A stretch of 64,000 nucleotides of DNA, taken from assembly GCF_000224085.1 (NCBI RefSeq), contig NC_015945.1, positions 1,933,501 through 1,997,500 on the forward strand, read 5' to 3'. Position 1 is the first letter of the stretch, and every line of letters starts with the position of its first letter. The translations under genes and the position numbers were made by a program. The notes beneath the pieces are model-generated. The model saw nothing but the letters and a program-made list of their open reading frames with translations, was not told where the DNA came from and made no database searches. The stretch comes from Allomuricauda ruestringensis DSM 13258. Its GTDB lineage: Bacteria > Bacteroidota > Bacteroidia > Flavobacteriales > Flavobacteriaceae. This document shows positions 1-7,215 of the stretch, one piece after another.

Positions 1-204
1 GGTAACTGTCATAACTGGAGAATTTGGGCCATTCAGGTGGGTAAAGAAAAAAACACAAGTAAAACTATCACTATGAAGCATATAGCCTGGATTCTTCGTT
101 CTTAAATGGGTCAATAATTGTAAAGTTTGAGACAAAAACAAACGAAATAAACGAAACGTTTAACAGATATCTATGTATTCGATAATCAGCAACATGTTTT
201 TTTG

Positions 205-1419
205 TTAGAAATTGATAACCTTGTCAAGGGCATCATCAGCCTCCTTGTGGATGAAACTCGATTGATAGTTGATGGTCGTCTTTAAGTCACTATGACGATA
301 CAGTTTTTGGAGCATGAGCGGATGTATGTTGTCTCCTGCTATATTACCAAAGCTATGCCTGGCTATGTGCATAGTTAGTTTTTTATCGATTTTAGCCTTT
401 TCAGCAATTGATTTTAGCCTGATATTGAGTTTTGAATTACCGTTTCTGAGTCTATTGTATACTTTTTTGGAGTCTGTTAGATCAACACCTTTCATTTCTG
501 GAAAAATGAAATCATTGGCGTCTCGTTTCTCTTTTTTGTAATAATCCAGAATGGGATATACCTTCTCTGGGATTTTTAGACTGAGCAGTTTCGAGTTTTT
601 ACTCATTCTATAGTAAAGTCTCCCATCTCTAATATCACTCCAACGAGTCCTAAAAGCGTCTGATACCCTGATTCCCGCGAAATAAAAACAGTAGAGCCAA
701 ACATTTCTGGCATGGATTTCCAGTTCAGTTAGATCTGTTAATCTTTCTATTGTTAAGATCTCTTCAGTGGTAAGACCGATTTTTTCGCTTTCAGGGAATT
801 TGATTTTGACCTTGCCGGCCCCAAAGGGGTAATGTTTTCTTTTGACAATTCCTTCCCGAATGGCCTTGTTGTAAAGAAGTCTAATGTAAACTAGGACGTT
901 CATGACACTGACCTCTTTTAATGAATGTTTTTTTCTGAGATAAATTTTAAACCTCTTTAGAAACCGTTCATCAATATCATTAAAAGTCAATCCTTTGGTT
1001 TTGCAGAACTTCAAGATGTAGCTTGTATAGGCTGATTCAGCGATGAACCTTCCATGTTTTCCCGCTAATTCAGCTTCATCCAAATGTTCTTGGGCAAACT
1101 CGAAGAAACTAAGCTTTCTTTTAGCTCGATAAATTTCTTTCTTCATATAATGGACTGAGGCATCCTTGTCCTTTGTTTGGAGGGCCACCATCCCTTTTTT
1201 GGCCTCCCTAATCCTGGCCTTTATAAGCTTGTTCAATTTTTTGGAATCTGGATGAGTCTTTTTTACCCTCTTCTTTTTATCGTCCCAAAATTCTTTTCTT
1301 ATACGTAGTCCAATATATTTGTATGTGGAACGGCGATTTTTTGTTATTCTAATCGCAAGAGGGCACTCACCCGTTTTATTGGGCTTTTTTCTCAAAATTA
1401 TTTGTAAACTTGCAGCCAT
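205..1419 (-). CDS. Tyrosine recombinase (integrase) of an integrated element
   Basis: A 404-residue site-specific recombinase of the Bacteroidota tyrosine-recombinase type. The N-terminal part (about 1-90) is a basic arm-binding domain, about 105-200 is a SAM-like core-binding domain, and the rest is the catalytic domain. The catalytic residues are visible: R251 in 'GIRVSD', H351 and R354 in 'HIARHSF', H376 in 'YRHSD' and the nucleophile Y385 in 'TTINYQ'. The gene starts 200 bp from a tRNA-Leu 3' fragment (1621-1670), the usual place for an integrase at the end of the element it mobilises. It reads into the element, away from the attachment site. All catalytic residues are present, so it is probably active. 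Whether the element is a conjugative transposon or another island cannot be seen, because its cargo lies left of the window. Confidence 0.9.
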   Translation of the reverse strand: MAASLQIILRKKPNKTGECPLAIRITKNRRSTYKYIGLRIRKEFWDDKKKRVKKTHPDSKKLNKLIKARIREAKKGMVALQTKDKDASVHYMKKEIYRAKRKLSFFEFAQEHLDEAELAGKHGRFIAESAYTSYILKFCKTKGLTFNDIDERFLKRFKIYLRKKHSLKEVSVMNVLVYIRLLYNKAIREGIVKRKHYPFGAGKVKIKFPESEKIGLTTEEILTIERLTDLTELEIHARNVWLYCFYFAGIRVSDAFRTRWSDIRDGRLYYRMSKNSKLLSLKIPEKVYPILDYYKKEKRDANDFIFPEMKGVDLTDSKKVYNRLRNGNSKLNIRLKSIAEKAKIDKKLTMHIARHSFGNIAGDNIHPLMLQKLYRHSDLKTTINYQSSFIHKEADDALDKVINF

Positions 1420-1620
1420 GTTTGTCCTGTTGGAAAGTCAAATCAGGAACAACATACTCTACTGGAAAGTACTGTTATAAATGTACTGAAAAATTGGTAC
1501 AATATAAGTAAAACATTTATTGGTTTTCGATGGTTTTACTTGAATTCAAAGGAATCCATTAAAAATGTAACCAATTATAAATCAGTTGATTTGACCTATT
1601 TTGGTGCAAGATAGGGATGG

Positions 1621-1670
1621 CTTAGGATCTAGTGCCGCAAGGCGTGGGGGTTCGACTCCCTTCACCCGCA
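1621..1670 (+). other. attachment-site remnant: 3' half of tRNA-Leu(TAG)
   Basis: Starting at the anticodon loop CTTAGGA (anticodon TAG), the sequence follows a tRNA-Leu exactly: 3' anticodon strand TCTAG, variable arm TGCC-GCAA-GGCG, T arm with loop TTCGACT, 3' acceptor strand CACCCGC and discriminator A. The five bases before it (GATGG) cannot pair with TCTAG, and no D arm or 5' acceptor strand precedes it, so this is not a complete tRNA. An integrase gene lies 200 bp away and a strong terminator follows directly. The simplest reading is the distal attachment site of an element that integrated into the tRNA-Leu gene: the element lies to the left and the native 3' end and terminator remain here. 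Confidence 0.8.
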
Positions 1671-1671
1671 C

Positions 1672-1704
1672 AAAAAGCTCTTCAGAAACTGAGGGGCTTT
1701 TTTT
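1672..1704 (+). terminator. Intrinsic terminator of the original tRNA-Leu gene
   Basis: A 14-bp stem (AAAAAGCTCTTCAG / CTGAGGGGCTTTTT, with two G-U pairs), a three-base loop AAA and a continuing T run. It follows the tRNA-Leu 3' fragment by one base, so it is probably the native terminator left behind when the element separated the two halves. Confidence 0.8.
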
Positions 1705-1796
1705 ATTATCTAGTTAAAGGTTAAAATCCTGCAAACTTGTCTGACGGTAGTCAGGTTTAATGGCAGTTAGTTTAGTTTCTATAAGTTTTAAAGGAA

Positions 1797-1862
1797 AGTC
1801 CCCACTCGGACCTCCCCAAAGGGGAGAAGTTTCCCTCCTTGGAGGAATCAAGGGAGGACTTG
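1797..1862. repeat. Intergenic palindromic repeat (GGGGAGG/GGAGG type)
   Basis: Two adjacent hairpins, CTCCCC-AAA-GGGGAG (1812-1826) and CCTCC-TT-GGAGG (1834-1845), followed by TCAAGGGAGGA, which can pair with the second arm. From memory, this arrangement is a common dispersed non-coding palindrome in flavobacterial genomes. A short minus-strand reading frame crosses it, but its proline/glycine-rich translation is what such repeats give when translated, so I do not call a gene here. Confidence 0.5.
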
Positions 1863-2483
1863 ATGCCAGATGTGACAAAGAATTCCGTTCTTTTTGAAAA
1901 CTGTGGATTTTCAAATCCATAGCGGTTTATTTTAATCGGAAAATTACATTGTTTTCGGTTTCGTATGCCGTAAAATTTTTTGTATCAAAAAATCCCATTC
2001 TACATTTCCCTTTTGAAATCAGGTTCTTTTTAAACGCCGTTATTCAAGAATTTACCCGCTCCCTTTCCTGTTTAAAAACCTTCGAGATTGATAAGCACCG
2101 CCCCCAAATCGTTTAGGGTTTGATTAGATTGTGGGGAGTAACTTATATTACTTTTAACCTGCTTATTTGTACATTGGTCAAGAAATGCTACTTGTGATTA
2201 ATGTATTTGGGAAGATGATAAAAATCAAAAATAAAAAGTTGATTTTTGAAATTATCCATAAGATTTTGTTAAAACGAGGGGATATTACTAAATTGAAATC
2301 GCTTAAGAGAGGAAAATAACCAGGTTAAGCATAAAAATGCAATAAGCAATTAATGTATAATGTTTTTATAATAAAGTTTTCCGATTTTAGTTCTACTTAA
2401 TACAGAATATTGATATTTGTCAATATTTTTTACAATGGAACAAAACCAAACCAAAACTAACAAACTAAAAGACCAACGACGCT
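1863..2483. other. AT-rich intergenic stretch, no gene seen
   Basis: About 620 bp between the repeat and the response regulator gene. I see no convincing coding frame, no RNA gene fold and no strong promoter pair. One chance-level FNR-like palindrome (2216-2227) lacks a -7 element at the right distance. The stretch lies just inside host DNA next to the integration site. Confidence 0.5.
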
Positions 2484-2873
2484 ATGTACAAGGAAATATA
2501 CTTGGTCGATGACGAAGACCTCGTGAATACGGTGAATGCGATTCACTTCAGAAGAATGGGAATGGAAGATAGGGTTAAGAGCTTTACCAATCCCGAATTG
2601 GCGCTAGATGACCTTAGATTTAGAGATAATCCTCAAACTAAAACGCTCATATTATTGGATATAAACATGCCCGAGATGAGCGGTTTCGAATTTTTGGAAT
2701 TCATGATGCTAGAAGATTTTCCAATAACCAACGAAGTACTTTTGGTAACTTCTTCCGAGTCCGATGCGGATAAAGAAGAAGCAAAGAAGTATGAGAAATA
2801 TGTAAAGGAATTTATTACAAAGCCTTTAAGAATTGAGCATTTGGAAGATTATCTGCAAAGCGCCAATAAATAG
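2484..2873 (+). CDS. Single-domain response regulator (CheY-like)
   Basis: A 129-residue receiver domain with no output domain. The acidic pocket is visible at the N-terminus (YLVDDED, residues 6-12). The phospho-acceptor Asp is in 'LLDINMPEMSG', the conserved Ser/Thr in 'LLVTSSE', and the conserved Lys in 'FITKPL'. Without an output domain it must act through protein contacts or as a phosphate relay or sink. The histidine kinase gene follows 85 bp downstream on the same strand, so the two are probably partners. Flavobacteria carry many such pairs, and the signal and target here cannot be deduced. Confidence 0.88.
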   Translation: MYKEIYLVDDEDLVNTVNAIHFRRMGMEDRVKSFTNPELALDDLRFRDNPQTKTLILLDINMPEMSGFEFLEFMMLEDFPITNEVLLVTSSESDADKEEAKKYEKYVKEFITKPLRIEHLEDYLQSANK

Positions 2874-2958
2874 TTTTTAGTGTTCAACTACTAAAAAGTA
2901 TTTGGTTCCCCTTTACCACGTAAGTTTTAAACGGCCCATTCTGATTAAATTTTGACTT

Positions 2959-4416
2959 TTGAAAAGGAAACAGACACTTATTCATAACAAGGTTGAAATC
3001 GTAGAGGATAGGGATGACGCTGTGTGGGCGATGGATTTGAATTATCGGCTGACCGCTTTTAATCCATCGTTTAAGATAAGACTTAAATGTGAGGGGTGGG
3101 ACAAAGCCGACCGAGGTATGGATCTAAGAGCTGTATATCGGTCGGGAAGTTTCTTTAAACCATGTGAACAGGGATGCGAACGGGCCTTTGACCGTTTCGC
3201 AACCACTTCTAAACACACTTTTGAACAAAAAGGGGAAGTAGTGGTGCATGAGTTTTCGTTTCAACCTTTTATGAACAGTTCAGGAAAGGTAATCGGTTGC
3301 TGTATTTGGCAAAAAGATATAACGCAGGAAGTGGACAACAATCATCGTTTGCTCGAAAGCGAAAGAAAGTATCGTGAAGCCCAAGAAGTTGCCAATATTG
3401 GGCATTGGGGCTGGGATATGAAAGATGACAAAATTGTTTGGTCCAACCAATTGTTTCGAATCTTTGAACAAGACCCTGGGAAATTTAAGGCAACCTTTGA
3501 GGCATTATCGGAAATTATCCATCCAGATGACCGCCAAGCGTTTATTGATGATGTTCAAACCAGCATCGAGGAAAACAAAATGCACGACATTACCCATAGA
3601 ATTGTTTTGGGTAACGGTGAAATACGATATGTGCACCAAAAAGGTAGGGCTTATTACGATGAGCATGGCAAACCCAAGTACATGTCCGGTACGACACAAG
3701 ATGTGACCAAAGCGGTACTGTCCAATCATCAAATAGTGCAGCAAAACCAAGAGCTTCAGAATTTTGTTAGAATCATATCGCACAATCTACGAGGGCCTAT
3801 ATCCAACCTTTTAATGTTGTCCAAAATTTATGAATGGGGTAAAGATGAAATAAACGATGACATTGTAAAAAAGATTGAACATACAACCGAGGCACTTGAT
3901 CAGACCATTAAAGACCTCCACCTTTCCCTATCATTAAAGTCTGCTGACAAGAAAAAATTCAGAGAGGTGTGCCTTAAAGATGTGATGAAAGATGTGAATG
4001 GGTTGTTAACAGAGGAAGTCACGAAGCAAAAGGCGTCGATACGAACCGATTTTTCGCAAACGGATACCGTGTTCGGAGCCAAAAGCTATGTAGTAAACAT
4101 TTTTTACAACCTAATTCTTAATGCAATACATTACGCTAAGGATGGTGTTCCTGCCATAATAAATATTTCTACCTATCAAACAAAGGAAACGGTAATTTTA
4201 AAATTTGCCGACAATGGTATCGGAATGGAGCTCACACCCGAAAAGGAACGAAAAATATTTGATATGTATGGAAGGCTCAGTGGAGCAACCGAAGGTAAAG
4301 GGTTTGGACTTTACTTGGTAAAGACCCAAGTGGAAGCCATGGAGGGGAAAATTGAGGTAGAAAGTGAGAAGGAAGTGGGGAGTACATTTACCATAACACT
4401 TCCCAACAAGGTATAG
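2959..4416 (+). CDS. Soluble PAS-domain sensor histidine kinase
   Basis: A 485-residue kinase with no membrane segment. It has a PAS domain (about 15-125), a second PAS domain with a PAC-like end (about 138-252), then a dimerisation helix with phospho-acceptor H275 in 'ISHNLRGP'. The HATPase domain shows an N box ('NLILNAIHYA'), a G1 box ('DNGIGM') and a G2 box ('GKGFGLYLV'). It probably phosphorylates the receiver protein encoded just upstream. The chosen start is TTG at 2959, because an in-frame TGA lies one codon further upstream. The first ATG (3031) would remove the beginning of the first PAS domain. The stop lies 4 bp from the stop of the convergent dehydratase gene. Confidence 0.88.
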   Translation: MKRKQTLIHNKVEIVEDRDDAVWAMDLNYRLTAFNPSFKIRLKCEGWDKADRGMDLRAVYRSGSFFKPCEQGCERAFDRFATTSKHTFEQKGEVVVHEFSFQPFMNSSGKVIGCCIWQKDITQEVDNNHRLLESERKYREAQEVANIGHWGWDMKDDKIVWSNQLFRIFEQDPGKFKATFEALSEIIHPDDRQAFIDDVQTSIEENKMHDITHRIVLGNGEIRYVHQKGRAYYDEHGKPKYMSGTTQDVTKAVLSNHQIVQQNQELQNFVRIISHNLRGPISNLLMLSKIYEWGKDEINDDIVKKIEHTTEALDQTIKDLHLSLSLKSADKKKFREVCLKDVMKDVNGLLTEEVTKQKASIRTDFSQTDTVFGAKSYVVNIFYNLILNAIHYAKDGVPAIINISTYQTKETVILKFADNGIGMELTPEKERKIFDMYGRLSGATEGKGFGLYLVKTQVEAMEGKIEVESEKEVGSTFTITLPNKV

Positions 4417-4420
4417 TAAC

Positions 4421-5356
4421 CTAAAAGGGCAAACGCCCCAAATCCACATTGCCCCCAGAGATAATAATACCTACTTTTTTATTGGAGAGTTTTTCCCTTC
4501 TTTTAAAAACAGTAGCCAAGGCTACGGCGCTGGAAGGTTCGCATACAATTTTAAGTCGCTCCCAAATCAATCGCATGGACAAAACAATTTCTTCTTCGGT
4601 TACGCGGATAATTTCTTCCACATGCTTTTGGATAATGGGAAAGTTTCTATCGCCCAATTGGGTTTTAAGACCATCTGCAATGGTATTGGTGGTTGTGTTG
4701 GTTTCTATTTTTCCGCTTTGCAATGACCGATAGGCATCATCCACCTCAAAAGGTTCCCCGCCAATGGTTTTACAATGATTTCCAAAGTAAAGCACAGAAA
4801 GCGCTGAGCCAGCAACCAAACCACCCCCACCAACTGGGGCAATCACATAATCAATGTCCGGATGTAGCTCCAACAGTTCTTTACAGGCAGTTCCTTGCCC
4901 TAAAATAACATGGTCGTTGTTGGAAGGGTGAATAAAAGTAGCCCCGTGCTTGTTTACAATCCGTTCAGATTCATGTTCCCTGGCCGCTAAGGTGGATTCA
5001 CATTCAATCAAAATTCCACCGTATCCCTTCACCGCTTCTTTTTTTACCTGGGGAGCCGAACTCGGCATTACAATATAGGCTTTTACCCCCAGGCTTTGAG
5101 CTGAAAGGGACAAGGCTTGAGCAAAATTGCCCGAAGAATGGGTGACCACGCCATTTCGTTTCTGTTCGTCCGTAAGTTGCATTATGGCATTGGCTGCCCC
5201 ACGCATTTTAAATGCACCCATACGCTGAAAGTTTTCGCACTTAAAAAACAAATGGGCGCCCGCCATCTCGTCAATGAGGCGGGAAATGAGTACAGGAGTG
5301 TTGTGGATAAAAGGTTTTATCCGCTCGTGGCAGTCTATTAGTTCTTGTTTGTCCAT
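4421..5356 (-). CDS. PLP-dependent threonine/serine dehydratase-like enzyme
   Basis: A 311-residue fold-type II PLP enzyme. The Schiff-base lysine is K50 in 'GAFKMRGA', the substrate/cofactor loop is SSGNF (74-78) and the phosphate-binding glycine loop is GGGGL (176-180). There is no C-terminal ACT regulatory domain, so it is not a typical biosynthetic IlvA of about 420-500 residues. The size fits catabolic threonine dehydratase, serine racemase or threo-3-hydroxyaspartate ammonia-lyase, and sequence reading alone cannot choose among them. It lies 60 bp downstream of the usp1 gene on the same strand and may be read from the FNR-type promoter at 6348-6390. Confidence 0.82.
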   Translation of the reverse strand: MDKQELIDCHERIKPFIHNTPVLISRLIDEMAGAHLFFKCENFQRMGAFKMRGAANAIMQLTDEQKRNGVVTHSSGNFAQALSLSAQSLGVKAYIVMPSSAPQVKKEAVKGYGGILIECESTLAAREHESERIVNKHGATFIHPSNNDHVILGQGTACKELLELHPDIDYVIAPVGGGGLVAGSALSVLYFGNHCKTIGGEPFEVDDAYRSLQSGKIETNTTTNTIADGLKTQLGDRNFPIIQKHVEEIIRVTEEEIVLSMRLIWERLKIVCEPSSAVALATVFKRREKLSNKKVGIIISGGNVDLGRLPF

Positions 5357-5416
5357 AAAATTACCTTGTACCGATTTTTGTAGAAATTAAATCATGGTAA
5401 AGATAACAATGGGATG

Positions 5417-6325
5417 TTAATTGCGCGACTCTACTTCTTCCTCTTCTTCCTTGGCCTTTGCCGAAATACCTTCCATGCCCAGTTCAGGTATCACTAACAA
5501 TGGTATTTGGGTATGGAACGCCGTTCTTTTGATAATGGGCTCACGAGTCATTTTTTCCATATAGCTGTGCTGGTAATTGAGCATCGCCAACAGATGAATG
5601 CCTAATTCCTTAGAAAAGGTTTCCAGGGTATGGGAAACGGAATTGAGTTCCGAAACGGTATGCACATAGTGCTCTACATCGTTCAGATAGCGGCGCAGCA
5701 TGTTCAGGTTGAACTGTTGTAGTTCCGTCAATGCCTTTATGCCATATTGTACATGCACAATCCGAATGGTGGCTTTGAACATCTTTGCCATGTCCAATAG
5801 TGGTGATAGTTCGGATGTAGTGTAAAATCTATTAAAATCCGTGGCAAATGCAATCTCCGAAGGCGTAACATATTCAAAATGATAGGGTATGGCCAAAACA
5901 GGACATTTTTTAGTGCTTTTTATAATCCGTACCGTGTTGCTGCCCATAAATACCTCATCCACTCCAGATGCTCCTTTTGTGCCGGTAACTACCATATGGA
6001 TACCAAAAGTTTCCACAATATCTTTTACCTCTTCCACCAATAGGTTAAAAGAAGAAATGGTCTCGAAACTGTGATTGGGGTTGCCATATTTGGTTTTTAT
6101 CCGTTCCACTGTTTTGTTCAATTCCCGTTCAGAATTTTCCCGGACTGCATCCACAATCCGAACCCCATCAATCATTTTTGCCATAAATCGGCTACTGGGA
6201 ATAACGGGGGTATAGGTGTTGAGCAAATAAAAAGTACAGCGCCTGTTGCGGAACAATTGCATGGCATAATCAATGGCGTTCCACGCGTTTTCCGAAAAAT
6301 CCGTAGGTATTAATATCTTTTGCAT
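5417..6325 (-). CDS. Universal stress protein, tandem USP domains (usp1)
   Basis: A 302-residue cytoplasmic protein of two USP domains (about 1-150 and 155-285) with an acidic tail. The first domain begins with the typical 'KILIPTDFSENA' strand and has an intact nucleotide-binding signature, G-x2-G-x9-GS ('GTKGASGVDEVFMGSN'). The second domain lacks it ('LNYQHSYMEKMTREP'). It is the first gene after an FNR-type promoter (6348-6390) and probably belongs to the low-oxygen regulon. The dehydratase gene follows 60 bp downstream. The exact physiological role of such proteins is generally unresolved. Confidence 0.88.
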   Translation of the reverse strand: MQKILIPTDFSENAWNAIDYAMQLFRNRRCTFYLLNTYTPVIPSSRFMAKMIDGVRIVDAVRENSERELNKTVERIKTKYGNPNHSFETISSFNLLVEEVKDIVETFGIHMVVTGTKGASGVDEVFMGSNTVRIIKSTKKCPVLAIPYHFEYVTPSEIAFATDFNRFYTTSELSPLLDMAKMFKATIRIVHVQYGIKALTELQQFNLNMLRRYLNDVEHYVHTVSELNSVSHTLETFSKELGIHLLAMLNYQHSYMEKMTREPIIKRTAFHTQIPLLVIPELGMEGISAKAKEEEEEVESRN

Positions 6326-6347
6326 CTGACTAAGATTTTCGATGCGA

Positions 6348-6390
6348 TAAAATTAGACCTAAGGGCTAGGGGATACTATGACAATTGTCA
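6348..6390 (-). promoter_or_regulatory. FNR-type class II promoter of usp1
   Basis: Read on the minus strand: palindrome CTGAC-AATT-GTCAT (core 6379-6390), then 23 bp, then a -7 element TAATTTTA (6348-6355), 22 bp before the usp1 ATG. The spacing is the same as in seven other promoters of this window. Confidence 0.72.
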
Positions 6391-6406
6391 GGTTTTGGAA
6401 AGTGAA

Positions 6407-7096
6407 TTAAAAACCCTCGACCACTTCCAAAAGTTTGCGTTCATCCTTAATTCCAATTTTTTTACCAGAAGTATGAATCAAACCTTTCTTTTTGAATTCG
6501 GAAATGATTCTAATGGCAGATTCGGTTGCAGTGCCCACCACGTTGGAAATGTCCTCTCTGGACAAAGTAAGTGCCAGAAAACCATCGGCATCTTCGCCAA
6601 AATTGTTCTGGAGGTACAGAAACGCCTCGGCCATGCGTTGCTTTACGGTTTTTTGGGAAATATTGACGATTACATCATCGGCCTCCTTTAAATCGTGGGC
6701 CATGTGTCGCAAAACCTCTAAAGTAAAATTAGGGTTCTTTTGGAGTGTATTTGTGATACTGTCTTTTGGTATAAAACAAACTTCCATATCGTTTACGGCA
6801 ACAGCGGAAAGATTGGTGATTTCTTGAGAAATCACCGAGCGTTGGCCCAGAACTTCGCCCTTGCTGGCCAATTTTACAATCTGATCTTTTCCGTTGGCGC
6901 TCAACTTGGAAAGTTTGGATACTCCGTTCCTTACACAATAGACCCCGTTGAGTTTATCACCCTCCTCAAATAAAGATTCACCCTTTTTTATGATCTTGGT
7001 GGTTTTGGTGTCGGAAACTTGCTTCAATTCCTCCTTGCTCATGGCACGGAGCGAGTTAAACTGTCGGATGATACAATTTTCACATCTACTTTCCAT
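6407..7096 (-). CDS. Crp/Fnr-family transcriptional regulator, likely oxygen/redox sensor
   Basis: A 229-residue regulator with a cyclic-nucleotide-type beta-roll (about 20-135), a dimer helix (about 120-150) and a winged helix-turn-helix (about 155-220). Cysteines are at 5, 8, 54 and 107. C5-x2-C8 and C107 ('MEVCFIP') match the positions of E. coli FNR C20, C23 and C122, but there is no counterpart of C29. The recognition helix 'TESAIRII' keeps the Glu (E192) and Arg (R196) that read TGA half-sites in FNR and CRP. The gene is divergent from ccoI, and a single TGAT-N4-ATCA palindrome sits midway between the two starts. It is the obvious candidate to bind the eight matching promoters in this window, including its own. 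Whether it carries an iron-sulfur cluster is uncertain. Confidence 0.9.
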   Translation of the reverse strand: MESRCENCIIRQFNSLRAMSKEELKQVSDTKTTKIIKKGESLFEEGDKLNGVYCVRNGVSKLSKLSANGKDQIVKLASKGEVLGQRSVISQEITNLSAVAVNDMEVCFIPKDSITNTLQKNPNFTLEVLRHMAHDLKEADDVIVNISQKTVKQRMAEAFLYLQNNFGEDADGFLALTLSREDISNVVGTATESAIRIISEFKKKGLIHTSGKKIGIKDERKLLEVVEGF

Positions 7097-7119
7097 AATG
7101 TTTTGCTTACCTGATTCGG

Positions 7120-7162
7120 CAAACTTAAGGGTTAAACATTTACGAATTACTGATAAATATCA
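7120..7162 (-). promoter_or_regulatory. FNR-type class II promoter of the fnr-like gene (autoregulation)
   Basis: Read on the minus strand: palindrome TGAT-ATTT-ATCA (7151-7162), 23 bp, then the perfect -7 element TAAGTTTG (7120-7127), 23 bp before the regulator's ATG. The palindrome is shared with the ccoI promoter. Confidence 0.7.
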
Positions 7163-7193
7163 TATTTTTAGGAAGAAGAGTATTACAAATTTG
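7151..7193 (+). promoter_or_regulatory. FNR-type class II promoter of the cco operon
   Basis: Palindrome CTGAT-AAAT-ATCAT (core 7151-7162), 23 bp, then CAAATTTG (7186-7193), one base off TAnnTTTG, and 22 bp to the ccoI ATG. The core is 53 bp from ccoI and 54 bp from the divergent regulator gene. Confidence 0.72.
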
Positions 7194-7215
7194 TACCAGG
7201 TAAAGCAAATGTGAA

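Noticed and set aside
1621..1670. Reading this as a complete tRNA-Leu gene
   Set aside because: The 5' acceptor strand, D arm and 5' anticodon strand are missing upstream; only the 3' half is present.
1742..1753. TGAC-GGTA-GTCA palindrome
   Set aside because: No -7 element at the right spacing and no gene start nearby; it looks like a small hairpin.
1714..1920. 68-codon minus-strand reading frame
   Set aside because: It runs across a dispersed palindromic repeat, and its Pro/Gly-rich middle is repeat translated; no family resemblance.
2216..2227. TGAT-AAAA-ATCA palindrome in the AT-rich gap
   Set aside because: No -7 element at 23 bp on either strand and 257 bp from the next gene; expected by chance in AT-rich DNA.
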